Assembly (NCBI RefSeq): GCF_001885585.1
Contig: NZ_LSRP01000068.1
Location: 1 to 64,000 of the forward strand
Source of the DNA: Pararhizobium antarcticum
GTDB lineage: Bacteria > Pseudomonadota > Alphaproteobacteria > Rhizobiales > Rhizobiaceae
Reading direction: 5' to 3'
Length of the DNA stretch: 64,000 nt
Part shown: piece after piece, positions 17,180-25,909 of the stretch
Numbering within the stretch: the stretch's first letter is position 1
Layout of the letters: each line of letters opens with the position of its first letter
Translations under genes and position numbers: made by a program
Notes under the pieces: generated by a model
Told to the model about the DNA's origin: nothing
What the model saw: only the letters and a program-made list of their open reading frames with translations
Databases searched by the model: none

Positions 17180-18061
17180 TCATTCCTCTCTGCGCTGCAG
17201 GCTGCTGCCGCGCACGAAGTCGCGCAACCGGGACCGCTGACTGTCGGCATCAAGCAGCACGCAATTGTCACAAAACCGGTTCTGGGCCGTTCGATAGAAG
17301 AGGCAGCACCCGCCTCTCAGACGGAACGTCTTTTCCACCGGACGACCGTCAACGACCGTCTTGATCGTCTCGAAGCGCAGCGCAGGCGATGCCAGTGGCG
17401 ACCCCTCCCGCCCGACCAGCGCAAGCGCCATCCCGATCGCCTCGGCTTCGCAGCCCAGCGCTTGTCCGAGATCCAGAAAGGCACCGGCGAGCGAATCCGC
17501 CGCCAGCCGCCACTGCGCGGCTGTGGAAAACCCGGTCTTTCGTTTGAGCGCGTCGATGACGGGGCGGAGATGCGCGACAATCTCGTCGTGAAAAACACCA
17601 AGGCTATCGTCAGTAGCAGGCAGCACATGGCCGGACGATCGGATATGAAAACGCCAGACATCGAGCGGCAGGGCCATTTCAGAGCGGTCGACCGCTTCGA
17701 AACGGATCAGAATCCGTTGCGGGTCCATATCCGGCACCCTGCCCGTCCTCAAGTAAACGCAGACCACAGCAGCGCTGAACTGGTGGCTGTAGAGCGCGAT
17801 CAGATGGGCGGCCCGGGTTCGCTCGTCCATGCCCTCGGCGAAGCGTGTCTGATAGGCGAGATAGGTGTCGATCTGACCGACATGCACATCAAAGGCTGAG
17901 CTTGCCGGCGAAAAGCCGTCTCGCACAGGGCCTTCCTCGCCGAGGGCTTTGTCGACAGGGCCAAGTGAAAAGGCACTCTGCGGAAATGCGTGAGCGAGCC
18001 ACGCTATGGCTACGGCGAACTCGCCTTGCGCCGGGATGCCTGACTGCCGATCCTTGACCAA
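17180..18061 (-). CDS. FhuF-like siderophore-iron reductase
   Basis: 293 residues. The C terminus has C252-C253-x10-C264-x2-C267, the unusual [2Fe-2S] cysteine pattern of FhuF ferric-siderophore reductases, in GCCLFYRTAQNRFCDNC. The rest matches the loosely conserved FhuF/IucA-C-terminal fold. It would reduce Fe(III)-siderophore in the cytoplasm to release iron. No siderophore transporter is next to it, which is unusual. It lies 119 nt downstream, on the same strand, of the glucanase-like gene and converges on cbtA. Confidence 0.8.
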   Translation of the reverse strand: MVKDRQSGIPAQGEFAVAIAWLAHAFPQSAFSLGPVDKALGEEGPVRDGFSPASSAFDVHVGQIDTYLAYQTRFAEGMDERTRAAHLIALYSHQFSAAVVCVYLRTGRVPDMDPQRILIRFEAVDRSEMALPLDVWRFHIRSSGHVLPATDDSLGVFHDEIVAHLRPVIDALKRKTGFSTAAQWRLAADSLAGAFLDLGQALGCEAEAIGMALALVGREGSPLASPALRFETIKTVVDGRPVEKTFRLRGGCCLFYRTAQNRFCDNCVLLDADSQRSRLRDFVRGSSLQRREE

Positions 18062-18099
18062 GACTGCATCCGCCGTTGTTTCCTCCGGACGCCTCTATC

Positions 18100-19389
18100 C
18101 TAAAGCCAGCCGCCGGAAAAGCCCGCGCGGCTCAGGCCACGGCGAATGAAGCGTGAATCCCGCAGCAAATCCCAGATCAGGCCGCTGCGGTGATTTTCGA
18201 TCATCATCACCAGCAAGCCCTGGTCGAGGCCGACGCTGCTGCCGCTAACCCAGCCTTCCGGTCCGCTGCCTGCAATGCTCGGATTGAAACTGCCGGTAAA
18301 GCGCCCGTCGATCAGAACATCAGGATAAGTTGAGAGAATGGTGCGACATCCGGCCATCGCCGCCTGCGGCTCGAAGGGCAGGCAAGCCAGCGGCGCCCAT
18401 GGCGCAATCGTGCCGTCATCCGGCCCGAGAGGTGCGCCGCGGGCTGAATAGCCGGTAAATCGCTGCCTCCGGCCATTGACCAGCAGGCGCGACTTTTCCG
18501 GACCGTCACACGCTGTCAGCCCCCACATGTCCTGTCCGTAGCCGACGAAGTCTCCCGGATTTCGCGCCGCATAGTCGCGCTGAACGGCGATGGCGCAGCG
18601 CGTATTCTCGAAATAATCACTGTCCTTTTCCGCAATCGCCTTGTCGCGAATGCCACGAAAATCGATCCAGGCATGCGAGAACAGATGAATGAACAGCGGT
18701 CCGGCATAGAGATACGAACCCTGTGCGCAGGGCATCCAGTCGAATTTTGCTGCAAAGGCGGCATAGCTCTGCTCCGGAATGGGATGGGCCGGAGAGGCCA
18801 GAGCCAGGATATAGAGAATGATGGCTTCGCTATAGCCTTCCCAGCGATAGGGCAGAAAACCGCTGCGCGGCTTCCAGCCAAGCGAAAGCGTGTCGGCCCG
18901 GTCCAGTGCCCAATGCCAGTTGGCCCGCGCATAGAGCATGTCGGCAATCGACCGGATTTCCGACTCGACGTCATTGTCCCGCGAAAAATAGGCCGCCGCA
19001 GTCAAGACACCGGCGAGAAGGAGGGCGCTGTCGATCAGAGACAACTCGCTCTTCCACGTCCGTTGCCCGGTTTTCATATCGAGGAAGTGGTAATAGAGCC
19101 CCTTGTAACCGGTCGCATCCTTGTCGCGACTCTGACGGCTCTGCGCAAAAAAACGAAGCGTCGTCAGTGTCCTGTCCGCTGCAGCCGTGCGCTCGATCCA
19201 CCCGCGCTCGACGCCCACAGGGTAAGCGGAGAGGCCGAATCCGGTCGCCGCTATGCTGGAAGGCGCGCCCGGCAGTGACGTATCGGCGACAAGGCCGGTC
19301 GAGGCATCGACATGGTCGAGGAAATAGGAAAATGCGGCCTTCTGCAGGCGATCGACGAGCGCCGCGTCGGTTTCGTATCTCTGAAGCAT
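18100..19389 (-). CDS. Glucoamylase-like/GH144-type glucanase
   Basis: 429 residues from 19389 (an in-frame start at 19434 is possible but weak). It matches the glycoamylase family (PF10091), which includes GH144 endo-beta-1,2-glucanases. Recognisable stretches are DHVDASTGLVADTS, FGLSAYPVG, WKSELSLIDSALLLAG, the GYSEAIILY segment and PYRWEGYSE. No signal peptide is evident, so a cytoplasmic or non-classically exported protein is suggested. Rhizobia make cyclic beta-1,2-glucan, which makes turnover of that polymer a reasonable guess, but the substrate is not shown by sequence. Confidence 0.75.
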   Translation of the reverse strand: MLQRYETDAALVDRLQKAAFSYFLDHVDASTGLVADTSLPGAPSSIAATGFGLSAYPVGVERGWIERTAAADRTLTTLRFFAQSRQSRDKDATGYKGLYYHFLDMKTGQRTWKSELSLIDSALLLAGVLTAAAYFSRDNDVESEIRSIADMLYARANWHWALDRADTLSLGWKPRSGFLPYRWEGYSEAIILYILALASPAHPIPEQSYAAFAAKFDWMPCAQGSYLYAGPLFIHLFSHAWIDFRGIRDKAIAEKDSDYFENTRCAIAVQRDYAARNPGDFVGYGQDMWGLTACDGPEKSRLLVNGRRQRFTGYSARGAPLGPDDGTIAPWAPLACLPFEPQAAMAGCRTILSTYPDVLIDGRFTGSFNPSIAGSGPEGWVSGSSVGLDQGLLVMMIENHRSGLIWDLLRDSRFIRRGLSRAGFSGGWL

Positions 19390-19544
19390 CACCACCACTA
19401 CTCCGAACCGCAGGGATCCGCGGCATAAATTCACCGGTTTTCACCGTTTGTTGAACGGCTGAACGCCTGCGCCCGTCGCCAGCGGAAATTCCTGTGTTAA
19501 TCTTTTTCCTCCCCCACGAGGAAACAGACGGATTGGATGACGCC

Positions 19545-20345
19545 ATGTTCCCAACTCTTGCCCTGCTTCTGGGACTGACCGCTGGAACACCCGTTGAAGC
19601 CGCGGCCACAGCCGCGCAGGAGGTGGATGTCGAACTGGTGCTGGCCGTCGACATGTCCGGCTCGATGGATCTCGAGGAAGCGCGCATCCAGCGCTCCGGT
19701 TATGTCGAGGCCATCCGGCATCCCGACTTCGCCAATGCCGTCACCGCTGGCCTTCTGGGGCGCGTCGCGATCAGCTATTTCGAATGGGCAGGCAGCGTCA
19801 ACGAAACATCGCTCGTTGCGTGGCAGGTCATCGAGACTGCCGCCGATGCGGCCGCCTTCGCCGACCGACTGGCCGCACAGCCAGTCGCAACCCGCCGCGG
19901 GACATCGATCGCCAACGCCATCTCCTTCGGCGCAACCCTGATCAGGAGCAATGATTTTTCCGGCCTGCGCCGCGTCATCGACGTGTCCGGCGATGGCCCG
20001 AACAATATGGGGCCGCCGGTCAGCCCGGCCCGCGACGCCGCGGTGGCACAGGGGCTTGTGGTCAACGGCCTGGCGATCCTCATCAGGCCCTCCGGCTCCA
20101 CCGGCGGGCTCGACCGCTACTATGCGGACTGCGTCATTGGCGGAGCGGGTTCCTTCGTGCTTCCGGTCCGCACACCTGCAGACTTTGCAACGGCCATCCG
20201 CCAGAAACTGGTGATGGAAATCAGCGGCACAGGATCGTCGCCACGCATCGTTCCCGTCCAGATCGCGCCACCCACCGACTGCATGATCGGCGAAAAGCTG
20301 CGGCCGTTCTACCTGGACAGGGTCGATCCGCCGTCGGACAAATAG
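19545..20345 (+). CDS. DUF1194 secreted protein with von Willebrand A-like fold
   Basis: 266 residues. A signal peptide runs to about residue 24, then a von Willebrand A-type domain with the metal-binding motif D36-x-S38-x-S40 (DMSGSMD). SGDGPNNMG and YFEWAG are typical of DUF1194. Exported to the periplasm or cell surface; function unknown. The start at 19545 gives a clean signal peptide, whereas 19494 would precede it with a charged stretch. Divergent from the glucanase-like gene. Confidence 0.82.
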   Translation: MFPTLALLLGLTAGTPVEAAATAAQEVDVELVLAVDMSGSMDLEEARIQRSGYVEAIRHPDFANAVTAGLLGRVAISYFEWAGSVNETSLVAWQVIETAADAAAFADRLAAQPVATRRGTSIANAISFGATLIRSNDFSGLRRVIDVSGDGPNNMGPPVSPARDAAVAQGLVVNGLAILIRPSGSTGGLDRYYADCVIGGAGSFVLPVRTPADFATAIRQKLVMEISGTGSSPRIVPVQIAPPTDCMIGEKLRPFYLDRVDPPSDK

Positions 20346-20486
20346 CCTGCGCAGAAAGCGCGCACGCCTTCAGAAAACGAACGTCTCATCGTCCCTGCCT
20401 CCGGCAACGCGACCGGATGCCATTTTTGGGAGATCGAAGAAGCGCGCCTTCAACCTATTCCATTTTATCGCAAAATATGCTTTTAT

Positions 20487-20500
20487 TGAATGAACGTTCA
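20487..20500. promoter_or_regulatory. TetR-type operator before the second Rieske gene
   Basis: TGAATG-AA-CGTTCA, 20 bases before the ATG at 20520. Nearly the same palindrome is found at 43420-43433 and 48955-48968, the latter next to a TetR gene. An ATG at 20490 lies inside the palindrome, so 20520 is the better start. Confidence 0.65.
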
Positions 20501-20519
20501 GCAAGATATGGGGATAGTC

Positions 20520-21722
20520 ATGAACGAAATGATCCGCGACGTCAGCGTTCCCAACGATTGGGACCGGCGGGGATTGCCGGGATGGTGCTACCACAGTGAC
20601 GCTTTGCTGGAGCTTGAAAAACAGCATGTTTTCCGAGAACACTGGCAGATCGCCTGCCACATTTCCGATGTGCCTGATGCCGGCGACTACATCACCATGG
20701 ACGTGGTCGGCGAGCGCGCGCTGATCCTGCGCGATCAGGATGGCGTGGTCCGCGGTTTCCACAATATCTGCCGGCATCGCGGCTCGCGGGTGGTCACCGA
20801 CGAAAAAGGCACATGCCGCAACGCGCTGGTCTGTCCCTTCCATGGCTGGGTCTACAATCTCGACGGCAGCCTGCGGGGGGCCGCCCGCCCGCGCAGCTTT
20901 CCGCCGCTCGACAAGCAGGAATTCGGGCTGAAGCCGCTGGAGCTGGAAATCTGGCTCGGCTTCGTCTTCATCCGCTTTTCCCCCGGCCCGCAACCCCCGG
21001 TCGCCGAACTCATGCAGCCCTTTGCGGCAGAACTCTCGCACTATCAAAGCGAGCACATGGTGCCGGCCGCAGGCCTCTGGACACAGAACTCCCCTGTCAA
21101 CTGGAAATCCGTGCGCGACGTCGACAATGAAGGTTACCACGTCGCCATGGCGCATCCCGCCCTGCAAGATCTCTATGGCTCGACCTATTATGACGAACCC
21201 TTTGTCAATGGCCTCTGCCGATCCTTCGCAACCTACAATCCGCATGCCGGTCGACGGTGGAGCGTGCGCAACTATGTCAGCATCGCCCCCGAAGCGACGC
21301 ATCTGCCGGATCCTCTGCGCAAGGCCTGGATCTACTACGGCATCTTCGCCAATGCCGTCATTGCCGTTACGCCCGAGATCGTCCAGTTCTATCAGGAGTT
21401 TCCCCTTACCACCGGAAAGACGATGCTGCGCGGCGGGATCTATCGCCACCGCGAAGAAAGCCGGGCGCAGCGCGCTGCGCGCTATCTTGCCTATCGTATC
21501 GACCGCGATACCCAGGCCGAAGACGTGCAGCTGACGGTCTGGTCGAACGAATCCATGACATCGAAAGCCTTCGAAGGCTTTTATCTCTCCGACCTCGAAT
21601 ACGGCGTGCGGACCCATCATGATCACCTGCGCGGGGTCCTACCGGTCATGAGCCTGGACAAGGCCCCGGAAGAGCGGGCGATGGCGGAGGTCAATGAGCA
21701 GATGTCACGCCAGCCTCGCTGA
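20520..21722 (+). CDS. Rieske non-heme iron oxygenase alpha subunit, TetR-regulon member
   Basis: 400 residues. Rieske ligands are C84-x-H86 and C105-x2-H108. The iron ligands are H207 and H212 in DNEGYHVAMAH, with E204 as bridging residue, the same aspartate-to-glutamate change seen in the other Rieske protein here. GGGGAT lies just before the ATG at 20520. No reductase or ferredoxin partner is adjacent. The upstream palindrome links it to the TetR/flavoprotein/ABC cluster at 41912-53424, so it probably hydroxylates or demethylates a nitrogen compound taken up there. Substrate unknown. Confidence 0.82.
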   Translation: MNEMIRDVSVPNDWDRRGLPGWCYHSDALLELEKQHVFREHWQIACHISDVPDAGDYITMDVVGERALILRDQDGVVRGFHNICRHRGSRVVTDEKGTCRNALVCPFHGWVYNLDGSLRGAARPRSFPPLDKQEFGLKPLELEIWLGFVFIRFSPGPQPPVAELMQPFAAELSHYQSEHMVPAAGLWTQNSPVNWKSVRDVDNEGYHVAMAHPALQDLYGSTYYDEPFVNGLCRSFATYNPHAGRRWSVRNYVSIAPEATHLPDPLRKAWIYYGIFANAVIAVTPEIVQFYQEFPLTTGKTMLRGGIYRHREESRAQRAARYLAYRIDRDTQAEDVQLTVWSNESMTSKAFEGFYLSDLEYGVRTHHDHLRGVLPVMSLDKAPEERAMAEVNEQMSRQPR

Positions 21723-21927
21723 CGACCCGGCCTACCCTCTGCTCCACGGCCGATATCGTCATCCGGTCAGGACAGACCCGGCATGAGCAAAGGCAGAGCC
21801 GCCAGACAATCTCGCAGGCGCACGTCACGAAACTGAACTTGCATGCGGCGGCTTTGCTCACCCGCACGACCGGCGATCGCCTGCTTTTAAGCCTGCAGGC
21901 CCGGTCTTTTCGAGCCGCTTGCGTCTG

Positions 21928-21952
21928 GGAACAATAAGGGGACGCGAAGGTT
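21928..21952 (+). promoter_or_regulatory. EcfG-like stress promoter for the SDR gene
   Basis: GGAAC at 21928-21932, 16-base spacer, GGTT at 21949-21952; one mismatch from GGAAC-N16-CGTT. The spacing is the same as in the site at 4968 and it is 34 bases before the ATG. Confidence 0.55.
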
Positions 21953-21985
21953 AATGCTGTTCATTTATCCTCAAGGAGCAGATCC

Positions 21986-22849
21986 ATGACCGAAGGCAAT
22001 CGTCCGATCCCCCCGCAGCCGAAACAAGAGCAGTCCCCTCCTGGCGAGACCTCACGCATGAAGCCGATCCCCGATCATGGGGAAAAAACCTACAAGGGAA
22101 GCGGCAAGCTCAAGGGCAAGGTGGCGCTGATCACGGGCGCCGATTCCGGGATCGGCAGAGCCGTTGCCATCGCCTATGCGCGTGAAGGGGCCGACATCCT
22201 GATCTCCTATCTGAACGAAGACGAAGATGCCAAGGACACCGCCCGTCTGGTGGAAGAGGCCGGCCAGAAAGTTGTCGTCGCGCCCGGCGACATCAAGAGC
22301 GAGGACCATTGCAACGCCTTGGTGGAACGCGCCGTCACAGAGCTCGGTGGTATCCATATTCTCGTCAACAACGCTGCGTTCCAGCGGACATACGCGACGA
22401 TTGCCGACATCACTGCCGAGGAATGGGACGAAACATTCCGCACGAACATCTATGCGGCCTTTTATCTGTCGAAAGCCGCCATTCCCCACATGAAGCCGGG
22501 CAGCGCGATCATCAACACGACATCGATCCAGTCGCGCCAGCCCTCGTCGCACCTTCTTGCCTACGCATCCACAAAGGGCGCGATCTCCAATTTCACGGCG
22601 GGTCTGGCTGAAATGGTCGCCGAGAGCGGGATCCGGGTGAATGCCGTTGCACCTGGCCCGATCTGGACGCCGCTCATTCCATCGACAATGCCAAGCGAAA
22701 AATCAGAGACCTTCGGCAAACAAACCCTGCTCGGTCGTGCCGGCCAACCGGCAGAACTCGCCGGCGCCTATGTTCTTCTTGCCTCCGAGGACGGAAGCTA
22801 CATGACAGGCGCAGTGATCCCCGTGACCGGCGGTGAGATCATGATCTGA
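21986..22849 (+). CDS. Short-chain dehydrogenase/reductase, YghA-like
   Basis: 287 residues. After a proline-rich N-terminal tail of about 40 residues comes the Rossmann motif TGADSGIGRA (about 51-60). NNAA lies near 129-132, and the catalytic S...YxxxK is represented by TTSIQS and YASTKGA. Members of this YghA-type group are often induced by stress. The EcfG-like promoter and the terminator after it suggest a single stress-induced unit. Substrate unknown. Confidence 0.85.
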   Translation: MTEGNRPIPPQPKQEQSPPGETSRMKPIPDHGEKTYKGSGKLKGKVALITGADSGIGRAVAIAYAREGADILISYLNEDEDAKDTARLVEEAGQKVVVAPGDIKSEDHCNALVERAVTELGGIHILVNNAAFQRTYATIADITAEEWDETFRTNIYAAFYLSKAAIPHMKPGSAIINTTSIQSRQPSSHLLAYASTKGAISNFTAGLAEMVAESGIRVNAVAPGPIWTPLIPSTMPSEKSETFGKQTLLGRAGQPAELAGAYVLLASEDGSYMTGAVIPVTGGEIMI

Positions 22850-22954
22850 TCGCCTGACGCGGGATCAAGCCCCCCGGAGACGCATGTGTGTGCACAATCT
22901 GGCACGCGTGACGGACTGCGCACATCGTTCGATGTGGCTGCAGAGAGCCAAGCC

Positions 22955-22991
22955 AAGCGGAGTATCGCCTGCCAGCGACACTCCGCTTTTT
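22955..22991 (+). terminator. Rho-independent terminator after the SDR gene
   Basis: 9-bp stem (22955-22963 with 22980-22988), 16-base loop, then a run of T. A separate short palindrome CACATCG-TT-CGATGTG lies before it at 22921-22936. Confidence 0.7.
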
Positions 22992-23000
22992 CATGCGCGG

Positions 23001-23930
23001 CTACAGGGCCTGGATGCGCTCCCGAAAGCGCTGTGCGCCATCGATGATATGGTCGAGGACAACCTCGACCGCCCAATGCCGTTCGGCGATGTCATAGGCG
23101 ACGCTGCGGCTGTGGACGTTCTGGAAGGTGCCGATCCGCCGGTGAAAATGCTTGGCCAGTTTGGGGTAGCCCATGCCTTCAGACATGGCGGACAGGACGA
23201 GGAAGGTGTCGAGCTCGGCTGCCAGTTGCGGATGCGAACGGCCATGATCCATCAGCCATCGATAGAGGTCCGGATGGAAATTGTTCATGACGCCGGAAAA
23301 GCCGTGCCCGCCGGCCTGAATGGCCGGCCAGGCGATCGCGGCATTGGCATTGTTGATGGCGAGCGGCGTGCCAGCGACCAGAGCCAGCCGTCGCTTCACA
23401 TGATCGAGATCGCAGGTCACATCCTTGAGAAAGGCAAAGCGCCCGCTGTCGCCGCACCAGCGGACCTCCTCGTCGGTTAGCAGGCGACGATAGGGCGCCG
23501 GGCATTCGTAGAGCCCAAGTGCCATGTCGCCCGGCAGCGCGGCCAGCAGGTCATCCATCCGGGCGCGGAAGACACTGCTGTCTTCGTCCGCCGCAGCAAG
23601 CCGGTTGGTCACCAGGACGACCGCATCGACGCCGGTTTCCGAAATGGCACGCAGCTCTGCCTTCTGGTCGGACATGGCTGGCGAGATGTGGCCGGATGCC
23701 ACCACCGGCACGCGACCGGCGACCTGCTTGACGGTGAAGCTTGCGAGATCGCAGCGCTCCTTCAGGGACAGGAACAACATTTCGGACGACTGGCACACGG
23801 CAAACAGGCCATGGGAGCCGTTGTCCAGATACCACTCGATCAGTCTGGCATAGCCATCCCAGTCGATCGCATTTTCCGGGGTGAACGGCGTGATGACGAC
23901 AGGGAAAATGCCCTGCATGGAATGCGACAT
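23001..23930 (-). CDS. Dihydrodipicolinate synthase (DapA)-family lyase/aldolase
   Basis: 309 residues of the DapA/N-acetylneuraminate lyase superfamily. A TIM barrel with the Schiff-base lysine probably in FAFLKDVTCD (about residue 165) and the tyrosine in LGLYECPAP. The N terminus has GIFPVVITPF. It is last in an operon after TRAP genes (dctP, dctQ, dctM), with a divergent GntR gene. It therefore likely cleaves or dehydrates an acidic compound imported by that TRAP system, rather than making lysine. Confidence 0.85.
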   Translation of the reverse strand: MSHSMQGIFPVVITPFTPENAIDWDGYARLIEWYLDNGSHGLFAVCQSSEMLFLSLKERCDLASFTVKQVAGRVPVVASGHISPAMSDQKAELRAISETGVDAVVLVTNRLAAADEDSSVFRARMDDLLAALPGDMALGLYECPAPYRRLLTDEEVRWCGDSGRFAFLKDVTCDLDHVKRRLALVAGTPLAINNANAAIAWPAIQAGGHGFSGVMNNFHPDLYRWLMDHGRSHPQLAAELDTFLVLSAMSEGMGYPKLAKHFHRRIGTFQNVHSRSVAYDIAERHWAVEVVLDHIIDGAQRFRERIQAL

Positions 23931-23967
23931 GGTGTTTGGTCCTTATGAGAAGCCGGTCGAATGAATT

Positions 23968-25263
23968 TCAGTTGGGGTATCCGAAGGCGCGCGGCAGCAT
24001 CAGCGTCAGATCGGGGAACAGGATCAGCAGCAGCAGCGCCGCCACCAGCACGCCAAGGAACGGCCAGATCTCCCGGATGATCTCGGCGAGCGGAATGCGC
24101 GTCACCGCATTGATGACGAACAGCAGGATGCCGTAGGGCGGCGTGATCAGCCCGATCATGCAGTTGACGATCGCCACCACGCCGAAATGCACGAGATCGA
24201 TGCCCAGTTCGCGGCAGCTCGGCAGGAAAAGCGGGATGATGACGAGAATGATCGTGGAGGCATCGAGGAAACAACCGAGCAGCAGGAGCAGCAGGTTGAC
24301 ACCGAGCAGAAACACCAGCGGATGCATGTCGAGGCCGACCAGCGCCTTTGCCACCACATCCGGGATATTCTCGGACGCCACGATGTAGTTGAGGATCAGC
24401 GCGCCGCCGATCACCAGGCCGACCGATGCCGAAGATCGGGCACTGCCGACCAATATCTCGTAGAAGGTGGAAAATGACAGCGCGCGGTAGAAGACAACGG
24501 CCAGGATCAGCGCGTAGAAGGCTGCGAGGGCTGCCGCCTCGGTCGGCGTTGTGACGCCGCCATAGATGCCATAGAGCAGGATGCCCGGCATCAAGAGCGC
24601 CGGCCCAGCATTCAGCGTCAGGCGCGGCAGGTCGCGCATCGGCACGGGTTCATCCTTGGCGAAGCCGCGCGCATGCGAAATCCAGGCATTCATGACCATC
24701 AGCACGACACCCATCAGCAGGCCCGGAATGATGCCGGCCAGAAACAGGAAGCCGATCGAGGTGTTCGACACCAGCGCATAAAGCACCATAGGGATCGAGG
24801 GCGGGATGATCGGCCCGATGGTGGCAGAGGCAGCCGTGATGGCAGCCGCATAACCGCGCGTGTAGTGGCCAGACTTGACCATCATGTCGATGATCAGCTT
24901 GCCGATGCCTGCCGCATCCGCCACGGCCGAGCCCGACATGCCGGAAAAAACCAGCGAGGCGAGCACGTTGACATGGCCGAGCCCGCCGCGGAAACGCCCG
25001 ACGAGCGCAATGCAGAACTGCAGCAGCCGGTCCGACACCGTACCCGCATTCATGATGTTGGCGGCCACGATGAACAGCGGCACGGCCAAAAGGATGAAGC
25101 TCTGGTAGAGGCCGTCCATCAGGATCTTGCCGCTGATGCCGATGCTCTGCCCGGCCGCTGCGAGATAGGCGAGCGACGCGATCAGGATCGCATAGGCGAT
25201 CGGCATGCCCATGGCAGCGAGGCCCATCAACGTCACAAGACACAGGAGAAATTCGAAGCTCAT
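23968..25263 (-). CDS. dctM: TRAP transporter large permease (DctM-type)
   Basis: 431 residues with about a dozen membrane helices. It has MSGSAVADAAGIG and ITAASATIGPIIPPS, hallmark segments of DctM. The ATG at 25263 overlaps the dctQ stop by four bases; a longer open frame reaching 25995 crosses dctQ in another frame and is not coding there. Together with dctQ and dctP it forms a sodium-driven importer for an organic acid. The partner lyase lies downstream. Confidence 0.9.
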   Translation of the reverse strand: MSFEFLLCLVTLMGLAAMGMPIAYAILIASLAYLAAAGQSIGISGKILMDGLYQSFILLAVPLFIVAANIMNAGTVSDRLLQFCIALVGRFRGGLGHVNVLASLVFSGMSGSAVADAAGIGKLIIDMMVKSGHYTRGYAAAITAASATIGPIIPPSIPMVLYALVSNTSIGFLFLAGIIPGLLMGVVLMVMNAWISHARGFAKDEPVPMRDLPRLTLNAGPALLMPGILLYGIYGGVTTPTEAAALAAFYALILAVVFYRALSFSTFYEILVGSARSSASVGLVIGGALILNYIVASENIPDVVAKALVGLDMHPLVFLLGVNLLLLLLGCFLDASTIILVIIPLFLPSCRELGIDLVHFGVVAIVNCMIGLITPPYGILLFVINAVTRIPLAEIIREIWPFLGVLVAALLLLILFPDLTLMLPRAFGYPN

Positions 25264-25862
25264 GGCTTTGGCCTGCCTTCCTCGGTCGGTCGCGGTTCCT
25301 CGACGCCGTAGCGGAACGCATTCCAGACCAGCCAGAGATAGCGCGCGGCTACCACCAGCAGAAACACGATGTAGATGAGATAGACGTCGCGCATCCGGAT
25401 CCAGTCGCCAAACAGATCGCCCAGCGTCGCGGTCTTCTTCAGGCGCAGGATCATGAACCGGTCCCAGGTGGGTGCAACCGAAGCCAAGAGCCCGATCGAC
25501 AAAGCAAGGCCGGTAATGATCGCAAAGGCGCGGCGGACGTGCGGCGGCACCGCCAGATAGAGGATGTCGAAGGTGACGTGGTCTTCGTTCTTGACGACAA
25601 AAGCATTGCCCCAGAAGATCAGCCAGACCCAGATCGCCAGGCAGAATTCCAGCGTCCAGCCAAAATTCCCCGACTGCATCCATGGCAGGTTCTCGGTGAC
25701 CCAGGGGATCCGCGCTGTGTAGCGCACCACGACCTGCAGCACGAAGGTGCCGAACATGGCGGCCATCAGCGCGGCGGAGACGGCATTGGCGAAATTTCGG
25801 AAATAGGGCTGGATGGGGGGCAAGAACTGCGCTCCGACAAGCCGCACCCAGGGTGCGTTCAC
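25260..25862 (-). CDS. dctQ: TRAP transporter small permease (DctQ-type)
   Basis: 200 residues if started at GTG 25862, with four membrane helices and the DctQ pattern VVVRYTARIPWVTENLPWM. An ATG at 25955 would lengthen it but would overlap the end of dctP and read through the intergenic hairpin at 25873-25893, so the shorter form is preferred, with moderate certainty. Overlaps dctM by four bases. Confidence 0.8.
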   Translation of the reverse strand: MNAPWVRLVGAQFLPPIQPYFRNFANAVSAALMAAMFGTFVLQVVVRYTARIPWVTENLPWMQSGNFGWTLEFCLAIWVWLIFWGNAFVVKNEDHVTFDILYLAVPPHVRRAFAIITGLALSIGLLASVAPTWDRFMILRLKKTATLGDLFGDWIRMRDVYLIYIVFLLVVAARYLWLVWNAFRYGVEEPRPTEEGRPKP

Positions 25863-25872
25863 TGCAGTATGT

Positions 25873-25893
25873 GGCCGGGGGATATCCCCGGCC
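25873..25893 (-). promoter_or_regulatory. Stem-loop between dctP and dctQ
   Basis: GGCCGGGG and CCCCGGCC pair across GATAT. Hairpins just after binding-protein genes are known to protect the upstream message and allow more binding protein than permease. There is no T run, so full termination is unlikely. Confidence 0.55.
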
Positions 25894-25909
25894 GGTTCTT
25901 CGGTTTCGA

